The notes beneath the pieces were generated by a model, which was not told where the DNA came from, did no database searches, and worked only from the letters and a program-made list of their open reading frames with translations. From assembly GCA_045546915.1 (NCBI GenBank), contig JAZQDU010000021.1, positions 1 to 64,000 on the forward strand: 64,000 nucleotides of DNA, in the 5' to 3' direction. Positions within the stretch are counted from its first letter, which is position 1. Each line of letters begins with the position of its first letter. Below are positions 6,719 to 15,835 of this stretch, one piece after another. Both the position numbers and the translations under genes were made by a program. The DNA is from UMGS172 sp045546915. GTDB lineage: Bacteria > Bacillota > Clostridia > Oscillospirales > Acutalibacteraceae.

Positions 6719-9093
6719 TGGAACAGTTTATTTGTCATAAAACAACACTGGAACTCGATAAGGTTTTAAAAATGCTGGCGTCACGTGCATCCTTAGAGGA
6801 TGCCAAGACGGCGGCTTTGGAACTTTGCCCCGAAACTGATATAATGCAGGTCAAAGAACTGCTTGCTCAGACCGACGATGCGTATAGACTCATTGCAGGT
6901 TTCGGCTCGCCGTCGTTCGGTAACGCAAAGGATATGTCGGGTGCGTTGGCAAGGGCCGAGGCGGGCGGAGTTCTCTCAATGGGTGAACTTTTAAAAATAG
7001 GCGACGTGCTAAGAAGTACGGCATCGCTCTGCTCGTGGAAAGCACACTGTGAAAACACCGCGTCGGAGCATATTGACGGCTTTTTCTCAATGCTTGTGCA
7101 AAACAAGTATTTCGAGGACAGAATTTTTGGCTCTATTCGTTCTGAGGACGAAATGGACGACAATGCTTCTCAGGAACTTCGAAATATCCGTCGAAAAATC
7201 CATTCGTCAGAACTGAATGTTCGTGACAGACTTGAAAAGATGGTGCGTTCGCAGTATTCGAAATTTTTGCAGGACGCCATTATTACCCAACGTGACGGAC
7301 GTTACTGCATACCCGTAAGGCTTGAACACCGTTCCGAGGTTCCCGGCCTTTTGCATGACACTTCCGCATCGGGCGCAACGCTGTTTATCGAGCCTATGGC
7401 GATTGTCGAAATAAACAATGAAATAAAAGCGTTGCAGGTCAAGGAAAAAGAGGAAATTGACCGAATTTTGGCAGAGTTATCAGGCGAGGCGGCGGGTTTT
7501 GCTCCTAACATCCGCACTTCTTTTGAAGCGTTGAAACAGTTATCGCTTATATTTGCCAAGGCGTCGTTGGCATTTGATATGAAAGCAAGCATGCCGTCTG
7601 TAAACTGTGAGGGCAGGATTTATCTTAAAAATGCACGACATCCGTTACTCGACCCAAAAAAAGTAGTTCCGGTTACAATTCCCTTAGGCAAAGAGTATGA
7701 TACCCTTATCATAACCGGACCTAATACCGGTGGCAAAACGGTTACCATTAAAACCATTGGTTTACTGACGCTTATGGCAATGTGCGGTATGATGTTGCCC
7801 GTGTCCGACGGCAGTGAAATATCGGTTTTTAACAACATACTTGCCGATATCGGCGACGAACAAAGTATCGAACAGTCGCTTTCAACCTTCTCGGCACATA
7901 TGACTAAAATCATCTCGATTTTAAACACGGCCGACAGTCGTTCGCTGGTGCTTATTGACGAACTCGGAGCAGGCACCGACCCTGTTGAAGGCGCAGCACT
8001 TGCTACGGCAATTCTTATGAAATTGCGCGAAAAAGGGGCTAAAGTGGGCGCAACCACGCATTATGCCGAATTAAAATCGTTTGCGCTTGAAACGAAGGGA
8101 GTTTGTAACGCAAGTTGTGAGTTCGACGTGGCAACGTTAATGCCGACGTACCGGCTTATAGTGGGTATGCCCGGACGTTCTAATGCGTTTGCGATTTCTG
8201 AGCGTTTAGGGTTGGATAAGAAAATAGTAGATACGGCAAAAACTCTTGTAACCGAGGAAAATTTGCGCTTTGAAAAGGTCGTAGCGGTGCTTGAAAACCG
8301 CGTTAGAGAGGCAGAAGCCGATAGAGCAGAGGCGGTAAGGCTCAAATCGGAAATGCTTGCGTTAAAGCGCGAGGAAGACCGCAAAAACGAGGAGTTTAAA
8401 GCGCGTCAGGAAAAACAAATGGAATCGGCACGAGAGCGAGCCGCCACTTTGGTTGAGCGTGCAAGTGCCGAGGCCGAAAAGATGCTTTGTGAACTGCAAA
8501 AGGTCATAAAGAGTCGTGACAGCGACCAGGAGCGTATCAGAAAAGCGAGAGCCTTGATTAAAAGCGGTGTAGATAAAATGCATGACGCCGCCGACCCTGT
8601 TGACGGGGTTTCTGACGGATATACTTTACCTCGTCCGCTTAAAAAGGGCGACCGCGTAATGCTTTTTGATATAAAAAAGGAAGCACAGGTGTTGGAAGAC
8701 CAAACGGGCGATGAAGTGTTGATTCTGGCAGGAATTATTAAAACAAAGGTTCAGGTAAAAAACCTTCGTTTGATTGATTCTTCTAAGGGAAAGGTTGCTA
8801 AAACCCGCACCGTCAAACAGTCTAAGACGCTGGATACCAATGTTCGTAATGCTTCGTCCGAAATAGATATAAGAGGCATGACGGGTGACGAGGCAGCGCT
8901 TGAACTCGACCGTTTTATTGATAATTCGGTTATGGCGGGGCTTAGCACCGTTTGGATTATACATGGTAAAGGCACCGGTGCATTGAAAAAAGCGGTCAGA
9001 GAATACTTAAAGGCAAACGTCAGCGTGTCGGCATTCAGACCCGGAGCATATGGCGAGGGTGAGGACGGAGTCACGGTGGTTTCTTTAAAGTGA
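6715..9093 (+). CDS. mutS2: MutS2 (endonuclease/ribosome-rescue ATPase with Smr domain)
   Basis: 792 residues. The MutS core and clamp (about 1-300) lead to an ABC-type ATPase with Walker A GPNTGGKT near residue 335 and Walker B LIDELGAGTDP near 415. A charged coiled coil follows (about 510-620), and then a C-terminal Smr domain beginning IDIRGMTGDEA and containing WIIHGKGTGALK. The mismatch-recognition domain of MutS1 is absent, as expected. MutS2 of Bacillus acts on collided ribosomes (RqcU) and in other species suppresses recombination. The start codon overlaps the recO stop. Confidence 0.96.
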   Translation: MMEQFICHKTTLELDKVLKMLASRASLEDAKTAALELCPETDIMQVKELLAQTDDAYRLIAGFGSPSFGNAKDMSGALARAEAGGVLSMGELLKIGDVLRSTASLCSWKAHCENTASEHIDGFFSMLVQNKYFEDRIFGSIRSEDEMDDNASQELRNIRRKIHSSELNVRDRLEKMVRSQYSKFLQDAIITQRDGRYCIPVRLEHRSEVPGLLHDTSASGATLFIEPMAIVEINNEIKALQVKEKEEIDRILAELSGEAAGFAPNIRTSFEALKQLSLIFAKASLAFDMKASMPSVNCEGRIYLKNARHPLLDPKKVVPVTIPLGKEYDTLIITGPNTGGKTVTIKTIGLLTLMAMCGMMLPVSDGSEISVFNNILADIGDEQSIEQSLSTFSAHMTKIISILNTADSRSLVLIDELGAGTDPVEGAALATAILMKLREKGAKVGATTHYAELKSFALETKGVCNASCEFDVATLMPTYRLIVGMPGRSNAFAISERLGLDKKIVDTAKTLVTEENLRFEKVVAVLENRVREAEADRAEAVRLKSEMLALKREEDRKNEEFKARQEKQMESARERAATLVERASAEAEKMLCELQKVIKSRDSDQERIRKARALIKSGVDKMHDAADPVDGVSDGYTLPRPLKKGDRVMLFDIKKEAQVLEDQTGDEVLILAGIIKTKVQVKNLRLIDSSKGKVAKTRTVKQSKTLDTNVRNASSEIDIRGMTGDEAALELDRFIDNSVMAGLSTVWIIHGKGTGALKKAVREYLKANVSVSAFRPGAYGEGEDGVTVVSLK

Positions 9094-9095
9094 TA

Positions 9096-9124
9096 TTGAC
9101 AATTAAGGCTTTCGGAAGTATAAT
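9096..9124 (+). promoter_or_regulatory. strong sigma-A promoter for the Wzm/Wzt exporter genes
   Basis: A consensus -35 TTGACA at 9096-9101, exactly 17 bp of spacer, and a consensus -10 TATAAT at 9119-9124. It begins 3 bp after the mutS2 stop codon. The transcript would have a leader of about 55 nt ending with AGGAGG before the TTG start of the permease gene. Confidence 0.85.
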
Positions 9125-9187
9125 AATTCTATATGGGAAAGTATATTTTTTATACAGTTGTCCGAAGGGCAATAGGAGGCTGTTCTT

Positions 9188-10030
9188 TTGAAAACAAGTT
9201 CGGGTTTGGGCTCTTTTTGGCTTAATTTCAAGAAGTATCTGCCGTTGCTGAGCAACCTTGCAGGTAAAGATTTTAAAATTAAATACCGTCGAAGTGTTTT
9301 GGGTGTAATTTGGAGCATACTTAACCCCTTACTTACCATGCTTGTACTGACGGCTGTTTTTGGGCTTATGTTTGGTATGCGCGGTGGTGAGGAAACGGGG
9401 GATTTTGCCGTTTACTATATTGTCGGTGCCGCCATTTGGAACTTCTTTTCCGAGGCGACTTCACTGTCGCTCACTTCGATAATTTTTGCCGCACCGCTTA
9501 TTAAAAAAGTTTATATACCAAAGTACATATTCCCGCTTGAAAAGTGTTTGTTTGCGCTTATAAACTTTGCTTTTTCGCTTGTAGCGGTTGCACTTGTTAT
9601 GGCAATAAGGTTTTCGCATATCAGCAATTTCGGTGCTTCTGTTCTGCTGTTCCCCATACCGGTTTTCTATTGTTTCTTGTTTGTTGTGGGTATGAGCCTT
9701 ATTTTGTCGGCGATAAGCGTTTATTTTCAGGATGTAATTCATCTTTACAGCGTTATTTTAACATTGTGGATGTATCTCACACCGCTTATTTATCCGCTTT
9801 CGTTTGTTGAGCAGGCGGCAGGAGGTTCGCTGTTGGGAAGGATTGCACTTCCTATCATAAAGTTTAACCCTATGACACAGTATATACAGTATTTCAGGGA
9901 CGTTGTAATATACGGAAGAATCCCGACATTAGAGCAAAATATCATCTGTTTTGCTTACGGTTTAATTGTTTTGATAATAGGTATTTTTACCTTTAACAAA
10001 CTGCAGAAAAAGTTTATTCTTCATATTTAA
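9188..10030 (+). CDS. polysaccharide/teichoic-acid ABC exporter permease (Wzm/TagG-like)
   Basis: 280 residues with six predicted membrane helices and the ABC-2 permease layout. The N-terminus contains DFKIKYRRSVLGVIWSILNP, the characteristic R-x3-G-x2-W segment of Wzm/TagG/RfbA exporters. It would form the channel that flips undecaprenyl-linked polymer across the membrane, paired with the ATPase gene 21 bp downstream. The TTG start is set by AGGAGG 8 bp upstream. Substrate is unknown; the surface-polysaccharide operon starts 6.9 kb downstream. Confidence 0.9.
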   Translation: MKTSSGLGSFWLNFKKYLPLLSNLAGKDFKIKYRRSVLGVIWSILNPLLTMLVLTAVFGLMFGMRGGEETGDFAVYYIVGAAIWNFFSEATSLSLTSIIFAAPLIKKVYIPKYIFPLEKCLFALINFAFSLVAVALVMAIRFSHISNFGASVLLFPIPVFYCFLFVVGMSLILSAISVYFQDVIHLYSVILTLWMYLTPLIYPLSFVEQAAGGSLLGRIALPIIKFNPMTQYIQYFRDVVIYGRIPTLEQNIICFAYGLIVLIIGIFTFNKLQKKFILHI

Positions 10031-10051
10031 CCTAAATTTAGGAGAAAATTT

Positions 10052-10792
10052 ATGTCCAAAGAGTTTGCGGTAGAACTTCAGAACATAACCATGCGCTTCA
10101 CAATGTGTAAAGAAAGGTTGCAAAGCCTTAAAGAGTATTTTTTGAAGTTCATGAAACGTCAGTTGGAGTTTGAAAACTTCACAGCACTTGACAATGTTTC
10201 TTTAAAAATTGAAAAAGGCGACGTGTTTGGCATTGTGGGGCTTAACGGCTCGGGTAAATCGACCATGCTTAAGATTATTTCGGGTATACTTACGCCAACA
10301 AGCGGTTCGGTTCAAACTGACGGTGTTATTGCGCCGCTTATTGAACTTGGCGCAGGTTTCGACCTTGAACTGACTGCGAGGGAAAATATTTTCCTAAACG
10401 GTTCGGTTTTGGGCTTTTCAAGAGCATATATGGAGGAAAAGTTTGACGAAATCGTTGAGTTTTCCGAAATGCATGATTTTCTTGACACTCCCATGAAAAA
10501 CTATTCTTCGGGTATGATTGCGCGAATCGGTTTTGCAATTGCAACCATGACCACGCCCGATATACTTATAGTAGACGAAATTTTGGCGGTTGGCGACTTT
10601 AAGTTCCAAGAAAAGTGTGAAAAGCGCATAAGCGATATGATAAACAACGGCAAAACCACCGTTATTGTGGTAAGCCACTCTTTAGACCAAATTGAACGCT
10701 TGTGCCGTCATTGTGCATGGCTCGAAAAAGGCCAGCTCAAAATGGTGGGAGATACCGACGAGGTCTGCACCGCGTATAAATCTGCATATTGA
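10052..10792 (+). CDS. polysaccharide/teichoic-acid ABC exporter ATPase (Wzt/TagH-like)
   Basis: 246 residues with Walker A GLNGSGKS near residue 68, signature YSSGMIARIGFAIA near 150, Walker B ILIVDEILAVGD near 172 and the H-loop VVSHS. The DEILAVGD sequence is typical of the Wzt/TagH subgroup. It is the short form: the C-terminal carbohydrate-binding domain of some Wzt proteins is missing, so polymer recognition must rest with the permease or elsewhere. It is the last gene of a two-gene operon closed by a terminator. Confidence 0.92.
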   Translation: MSKEFAVELQNITMRFTMCKERLQSLKEYFLKFMKRQLEFENFTALDNVSLKIEKGDVFGIVGLNGSGKSTMLKIISGILTPTSGSVQTDGVIAPLIELGAGFDLELTARENIFLNGSVLGFSRAYMEEKFDEIVEFSEMHDFLDTPMKNYSSGMIARIGFAIATMTTPDILIVDEILAVGDFKFQEKCEKRISDMINNGKTTVIVVSHSLDQIERLCRHCAWLEKGQLKMVGDTDEVCTAYKSAY

Positions 10793-10799
10793 TTTAAGG

Positions 10800-10826
10800 C
10801 GTTCGGGCATCCCCCGAACGTTTTTT
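10800..10826 (+). terminator. rho-independent terminator after the Wzm/Wzt pair
   Basis: Stem CGTTCGGG (10800-10807) and CCCGAACG (10813-10820), a 5-nt loop, then six T residues. Confidence 0.9.
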
Positions 10827-10840
10827 GTGAAGGTGACAGT

Positions 10841-11443
10841 ATGTTTAAGTTTGTGGTATTCGATTTTGGGCAGGTTTTAGTAAAGTTCGACCCTAAATAT
10901 ATGGTTGAACAGTATGTGAACGACCCAGAAGACTCGGCACTTTTACAAAGGGTTGTTTTTGACCGGGTTTATTGGGATAAATTAGATAAAGGCGAGATTA
11001 CCGACAGGGAGGTTTTATCTGAGGTAAACCGCAGAATACCGCAACGGCTTTTTTCGGTTGCCGAGAAGATTTACTATAATTGGATATATAATATTCCTGA
11101 AATTGACGGTATGCGTGAGGTAGTCGAGTTTGCAAAGCAGAAAACAAATGGCAAAATTTATCTTCTTTCAAACATCAGCGCCTATTTTGCAGAGCATAAA
11201 GAGGAAATTCCAATTTTACAAAATTTTGATAACTGCGTTTTTTCGGCAACCTGTGGACATATAAAGCCTTATAGGGATATTTTCGCATACCTTTGCGAAA
11301 AATATGAATTAACCCCGTTTGATACATTGTTTATTGACGATAATGCAGAAAATATAAAGGGAGCCGAAAGTTTTGGCATAAAGGGTTATCTTTTTGACGG
11401 TAACACGGCGGCTTTAAAAGAATATCTTAAAAAAGTTTTATGA
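10841..11443 (+). CDS. HAD-superfamily hydrolase (subfamily IA, YihX-like)
   Basis: 200 residues with HAD motif I FDFGQVL (nucleophile Asp8), motif II LLSNIS near residue 106, the motif III lysine in GHIKPYRD near 145 and motif IV TLFIDDNAEN near 163. The second motif-I aspartate is Gly10, as in YihX-type and other FDxGxVL phosphatases, so this is the normal subtype rather than a damaged enzyme. Probable cytosolic small-molecule (sugar) phosphatase; the substrate cannot be told. The ATG follows GAAGGTGAC. Confidence 0.85.
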   Translation: MFKFVVFDFGQVLVKFDPKYMVEQYVNDPEDSALLQRVVFDRVYWDKLDKGEITDREVLSEVNRRIPQRLFSVAEKIYYNWIYNIPEIDGMREVVEFAKQKTNGKIYLLSNISAYFAEHKEEIPILQNFDNCVFSATCGHIKPYRDIFAYLCEKYELTPFDTLFIDDNAENIKGAESFGIKGYLFDGNTAALKEYLKKVL

Positions 11444-11473
11444 TTTAAAAACATTTTGCTGAGGGAAGTAAAT

Positions 11474-14311
11474 ATGACCGACAAAATCATCGTAAAAGGT
11501 GCAAAAGAGCACAATTTAAAAAATATTGATGTTGAAATCCCGCGTGATAAACTTGTGGTGTTTACAGGTCTTTCGGGTTCGGGAAAATCGTCGTTAGCCT
11601 TCGACACGCTTTATGCCGAAGGTCAGCGTCGTTATGTCGAGTCGTTGTCTTCGTATGCCCGTCAGTTTTTAGGGCAGATGGAAAAACCCGATGTTGACAG
11701 TATAGACGGTCTTTCGCCCGCCATTTCTATTGACCAAAAGACTACATCTAAAAATCCGCGTTCAACTGTTGGAACGGTAACTGAAATTTACGACTATTTG
11801 CGTCTTTTGTACGCTCATGTAGGTGTTCCGCACTGTCCTCATTGCGGACGAGAAATTGTTAAACAGTCGGTTGACCAGATAGTAGACCGCATTTTGGAAA
11901 ACGGCGAAGGCGACAAGGTGCTTGTTATGTCGCCGGTGGTCCGCGCAAAAAAAGGCGAGCATGTAAAACTGTTTGAAAAAATCAAAAAAGACGGTTTTGT
12001 CCGAGTTAGAGTAGACGGCGAGGTTTTTGATGTTTCGGACGAAATAAAACTTGAAAAAACCAAAAAGCATACTATTGAAACGGTGGTTGACCGTTTGGTG
12101 CTTAAAGAGGGTATTGCCAAACGTCTTACCGATAGTGTTGAGACGGCTCTTAAACTTTCGGGCGGTATGGTTACGATTTCGGTAATAGGCGGCGAGGAAT
12201 ATACTTTTTCTGAAAATTATGCCTGCCCAGACCATGACGTCAGCGTGCCTGAACTTGCACCACGTATGTTTTCTTTCAACAGCCCGTTTGGTGCCTGTCC
12301 GACCTGTATGGGTCTTGGTATTTTTATGAAAATCAATCCGCTTTTACTTATTCCTGACGAGAGCAAATCGCTTGCCGAAGGTTGTATAAGGGCAAGTGGT
12401 TGGGGAACTTCCGGTTGGGGAGCGAAAGAACAAGGCACTATTGCGCTTATGTATTATAACGGACTTGCCGAGCATTACGGGTTTGACGTAAACTCGCCGT
12501 GGAAAGACCTGTCGGACGAGGTTAAAAACATTATCCTTTACGGTACAGGGGAGCAAAAAATCGAGTTTACAAGAAACTTTGGATTTGGTGGCGGCGGCAA
12601 GTTTGCGGTGCCTTTTGAGGGTGTTGTGAATAACCTCGAACGCCGATATAAGGAGACTTCAAGCGATTACTCCCGTAATGAAATCGAAGCCCTTATGACC
12701 GAATCGCCTTGTCCCGATTGTGGCGGTGCGAGACTAAAATCCGAGATACTTTGCGTTACCGTCGGGGGCGTTAATATAAAACAACTGTGTGATATGCCGG
12801 TTGTGGACAGCCTTAGGTTTTTTGAAGAATTGAAACTTGACACTCGTGGCACCAAAATCGCCGAACCGATTGTTAAAGAAATAAAGGCAAGATTAGGTTT
12901 TCTCGTAAGCGTAGGGCTTGATTATCTTAGTCTTTCTCGTGCTTCGGGCACGTTATCGGGCGGAGAAAGTCAGCGTATTCGTCTTGCAACCCAAATTGGT
13001 TCGTCACTTATGGGCGTGCTTTATATTCTTGACGAGCCGAGTATCGGTTTGCATCAGCGTGATAACGAACGGTTGCTGAAAACCCTTTGTGACTTGCGTG
13101 ATTTAGGCAATACGGTTATTGTGGTTGAACACGATGAGGATACCATTCGTGCTGCTGATTATATTGTTGATATCGGCCCCGGAGCAGGTGTTCACGGCGG
13201 ACACGTTGTATGTGCCGGTACGCCAAAAAAGGTTGCCGACTGTAAAGAATCGGTAACGGGAGATTATCTTTCGGGCAGAAAGACGATACCTGTGCCCAAA
13301 AAACGCCGAGAGGGAAACGGCAAAAAACTGACGGTTATCGGTGCTTCAGAAAACAACCTTAAAAACATTACGGTTGATATTCCGCTTGGCAAGATGGTTT
13401 GTGTGACGGGTGTTTCCGGTTCGGGAAAATCGTCGCTTGTAAACAGTGTGGTTTATGAGCGTCTTGCTTGCGAACTTAACGGTGCCAAGCGAATTTGGGG
13501 CAAGCATAAAGAAATCAAGGGCATTGAAGAACTTGACAAAGTTATTGAAATCAGTCAGTCGCCCATAGGAAGGACTCCGCGTTCAAACCCTGCAACCTAT
13601 ACCGGCGTTTTTAACGATATTAGAGAACTTTTTGCAGCCACAAAAGACGCAAGGCAAAAAGGTTATTCGGCGGGTAGATTTTCGTTTAACGTCAAAGGCG
13701 GACGTTGTGAAGCCTGCGAAGGTGACGGTATTATAAAGATAGAAATGCACTTTTTACCTGATATTTATGTACCGTGTGAGGTCTGCAAGGGCAGTCGGTA
13801 CAACCGCGAGACGTTGGAGGTAAAATATAAGGACAAAAGCATTTACGACGTGCTTGAAATGACGGTTGAAGAGGCAATGTATTTCTTTGAAAGCCATCCG
13901 AAAATCCATCGTAAATTGCAGACTCTTTTTGATGTGGGCTTGGGCTACGTAAAACTTGGTCAACCGGCAACAACGTTGTCGGGTGGTGAGGCGCGGCGAG
14001 TAAAACTCGCCACCGAACTTTCTAAAAGGCCAACGGGACGTACGGTTTATATTCTTGACGAACCCACAACCGGTTTGCACACCGACGACGTAAAAAGACT
14101 GATTGAGGTCTTTAACCGCTTGGTTGACGCGGGCAATTCGATGGTTATAATTGAACACAATCTTGACGTTATTAAATCGGTTGACCATATTATTGATTTG
14201 GGCCCCGAGGGCGGGGATAGAGGAGGAAATGTCGTTTGCGTCGGCACGCCTGAGGAGGTTGCCCGTTGTAAAGAATCCTATACCGGTAAATTTTTGTCTA
14301 AAATGCTATGA
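11474..14311 (+). CDS. uvrA: excinuclease ABC subunit A
   Basis: 945 residues, the usual UvrA length. It has two ABC modules: first Walker A GLSGSGKS near residue 30 and signature LSGGESQRIRLA near 490, second Walker A GVSGSGKSS near 640 and signature LSGGEARRVKLA near 830. Zinc-binding CPHC, CPDC and CEAC/CEVC clusters are all present. UvrA scans DNA for bulky lesions and loads UvrB (its gene is 28 kb downstream, not adjacent). The ATG after GAGGGAAGTAAAT is preferred to a TTG 18 bp earlier, because the standard protein starts near MTDKIIVKGAKEHNLKN. Confidence 0.97.
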   Translation: MTDKIIVKGAKEHNLKNIDVEIPRDKLVVFTGLSGSGKSSLAFDTLYAEGQRRYVESLSSYARQFLGQMEKPDVDSIDGLSPAISIDQKTTSKNPRSTVGTVTEIYDYLRLLYAHVGVPHCPHCGREIVKQSVDQIVDRILENGEGDKVLVMSPVVRAKKGEHVKLFEKIKKDGFVRVRVDGEVFDVSDEIKLEKTKKHTIETVVDRLVLKEGIAKRLTDSVETALKLSGGMVTISVIGGEEYTFSENYACPDHDVSVPELAPRMFSFNSPFGACPTCMGLGIFMKINPLLLIPDESKSLAEGCIRASGWGTSGWGAKEQGTIALMYYNGLAEHYGFDVNSPWKDLSDEVKNIILYGTGEQKIEFTRNFGFGGGGKFAVPFEGVVNNLERRYKETSSDYSRNEIEALMTESPCPDCGGARLKSEILCVTVGGVNIKQLCDMPVVDSLRFFEELKLDTRGTKIAEPIVKEIKARLGFLVSVGLDYLSLSRASGTLSGGESQRIRLATQIGSSLMGVLYILDEPSIGLHQRDNERLLKTLCDLRDLGNTVIVVEHDEDTIRAADYIVDIGPGAGVHGGHVVCAGTPKKVADCKESVTGDYLSGRKTIPVPKKRREGNGKKLTVIGASENNLKNITVDIPLGKMVCVTGVSGSGKSSLVNSVVYERLACELNGAKRIWGKHKEIKGIEELDKVIEISQSPIGRTPRSNPATYTGVFNDIRELFAATKDARQKGYSAGRFSFNVKGGRCEACEGDGIIKIEMHFLPDIYVPCEVCKGSRYNRETLEVKYKDKSIYDVLEMTVEEAMYFFESHPKIHRKLQTLFDVGLGYVKLGQPATTLSGGEARRVKLATELSKRPTGRTVYILDEPTTGLHTDDVKRLIEVFNRLVDAGNSMVIIEHNLDVIKSVDHIIDLGPEGGDRGGNVVCVGTPEEVARCKESYTGKFLSKML

Positions 14312-14379
14312 AAGGAAAAATTTACAAAGGATTAATACTTTTTCTTTCGGTATACGTAAAATAAAAGGAGGTAAGAGGC

Positions 14380-15243
14380 ATGTTTGGATATGTTACGGTG
14401 TTTAAACCCGAACTTAAAGTCAAAGAGTTTGAAATTTACAATGCAGTTTATTGTTCGCTTTGCCGTAAAATGGGTAAAACTTACGGTCCGCTTTCTAAAC
14501 TGTGCCTTAATTATGACCTCGTGTTTCTGGCTCTGTTGCAGGCATCTTTACAGGACGGTTGCGACGGATTTGAGCAAAAAATGTGCCGAGCAAATCCTTT
14601 TAAAAAATGCACTTATTGTAAAAACGACCACGATTTTGTGGATTTTGCTGCGGCGGTATGCGTCGCATTGAGCCATTTGAAACTTAGCGATAATGTTGCT
14701 GACGGTGGCATTTTTGGCTCGTTGACATTCAAAATTTTAAGGCTTTTTTCGGCAAACTGGTGTAAAAAAGCATATAAAAATTACCCGGAACTCAAGGGGA
14801 TTTTGTCTGAGTATCAAGACAATCAGACAAAAGCCGAAAGCCTTTCAAACTGTTCGCTGGATATGGCCTGTGAACCTACTGCCAAGGCATTAAGCCGTAT
14901 TTTTTCCATGATTTCACCCGATGAAAAGCACAGGTTTGTGCTTGAACGGATGGGGTATTGCGTTGGCAAGTGGATATATTTGTGTGACGTTGCCGACGAT
15001 ATTGAAAAGGATATAAAAAGAGGAAATTTCAACCCTATTATTCCGGAACTCAAGGGTAATATTGAACCTAAAAAATATGCCGAGCAAAGGCTTGTGCCTA
15101 TAATGAACACCTGCTTTGTGGAGTGTGGCAAATATTTTGAACTGTTGCCCATAAAAAAGCACAAAGCAATTGTTGATAACATAATTTATGACGGGCTTAA
15201 AAACCGTCAGTCAAAAATTTTTAATGAGGAGAAAAAAGCATGA
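14380..15243 (+). CDS. DUF5685 family protein with two DxxxD motifs
   Basis: 287 residues, recognised as the DUF5685 family of Clostridia (start MFGYVTVFKPELKVKEFEIY, then YCSLCRKMGKTYG). Function is not established. It is all-helical by composition, with a Cys-rich first third (C25, C28, C42, C61, C69, C77, C80). Two acidic motifs stand out: D104NVAD108 and D203VADD207, the latter followed by IEKDIKRGNFNP. Both are DxxxD, and the second with its basic-Gly-x3-Pro tail resembles the second Asp-rich motif of squalene/phytoene synthases. A relation to the isoprenoid-synthase fold is my inference. AAAGGAGGTAAGAGGC precedes the ATG. The stop overlaps the J-protein start (ATGA). Confidence 0.85.
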   Translation: MFGYVTVFKPELKVKEFEIYNAVYCSLCRKMGKTYGPLSKLCLNYDLVFLALLQASLQDGCDGFEQKMCRANPFKKCTYCKNDHDFVDFAAAVCVALSHLKLSDNVADGGIFGSLTFKILRLFSANWCKKAYKNYPELKGILSEYQDNQTKAESLSNCSLDMACEPTAKALSRIFSMISPDEKHRFVLERMGYCVGKWIYLCDVADDIEKDIKRGNFNPIIPELKGNIEPKKYAEQRLVPIMNTCFVECGKYFELLPIKKHKAIVDNIIYDGLKNRQSKIFNEEKKA

Positions 15244-15833
15244 AAGACCCCTATTCGATACTTGGTATCGACCGTACTGCAACTGAGGATGAGGTAAAAA
15301 ATGCCTATCGCGAAAAGGCAAGAAAATACCACCCGGATAATTTTGGCGATAATCCCGCCGCAGCAGAACTTGCCAACGAAAAAATGCAGGAAATCAATGA
15401 GGCATACGATAAAATTATGGAGTCCCGCAAAAGCGGTTCTAAAAAAAGTCGTAATAACAATTGGGGTGCTTCCAATCAAACGGCAGATTCTAATTTTAAC
15501 GACGTAAGAAGTCTTATAAGCGCAGGCCGTTTTGAGGATGCACAGGAGATTTTGGACGGTGTTCCGCCCGAATCGAGAGATGCCGAGTGGTACTTCCTTA
15601 ACGGCACCGTGCTTTATAGACGCGGTTGGTTTGATGCAGCCTATACAAGCCTTGCGACCGCCTGCCGTATGGACCCGGGTAACGCTGAGTACCGTGCCGC
15701 ATTAAACCATATGCAACACAGCCGTAACGGGTATTCGTCTTATGGTGACCGAGGCCCCATGGTTACCACATGCACGCCGTGTGATTGTTGTGCAGGGCTT
15801 ATGTGCATGGATATGTGCTGCCGTTGTATGTGA
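15240..15833 (+). CDS. J-domain protein with TPR-like region and Cys-rich tail
   Basis: 197 residues. A complete J domain occupies about residues 1-60 (DPYSILGIDRTATEDEVKNA, then the HPD motif in KYHPDNFG), so it should stimulate a DnaK-type ATPase. The region 95-165 has two helix-turn-helix repeats like TPRs (LISAGRFEDAQEILDG and LYRRGWFDAAYTSLATA). The last 20 residues contain eight cysteines in CxxC-like spacing and may bind metal. There is no G/F region or zinc finger of classical DnaJ, so it is a specialised co-chaperone. It is coupled to DUF5685 by a 4-bp overlap and followed 2 bp later by a membrane-protein gene. Confidence 0.88.
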   Translation: MKDPYSILGIDRTATEDEVKNAYREKARKYHPDNFGDNPAAAELANEKMQEINEAYDKIMESRKSGSKKSRNNNWGASNQTADSNFNDVRSLISAGRFEDAQEILDGVPPESRDAEWYFLNGTVLYRRGWFDAAYTSLATACRMDPGNAEYRAALNHMQHSRNGYSSYGDRGPMVTTCTPCDCCAGLMCMDMCCRCM

Positions 15834-15835
15834 TT

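Noticed and set aside
10841..11443. Inactive HAD protein because motif I lacks the second Asp
   Set aside because: Gly at this position is normal for the FDxGxVL subgroup, and the other three motifs are intact.
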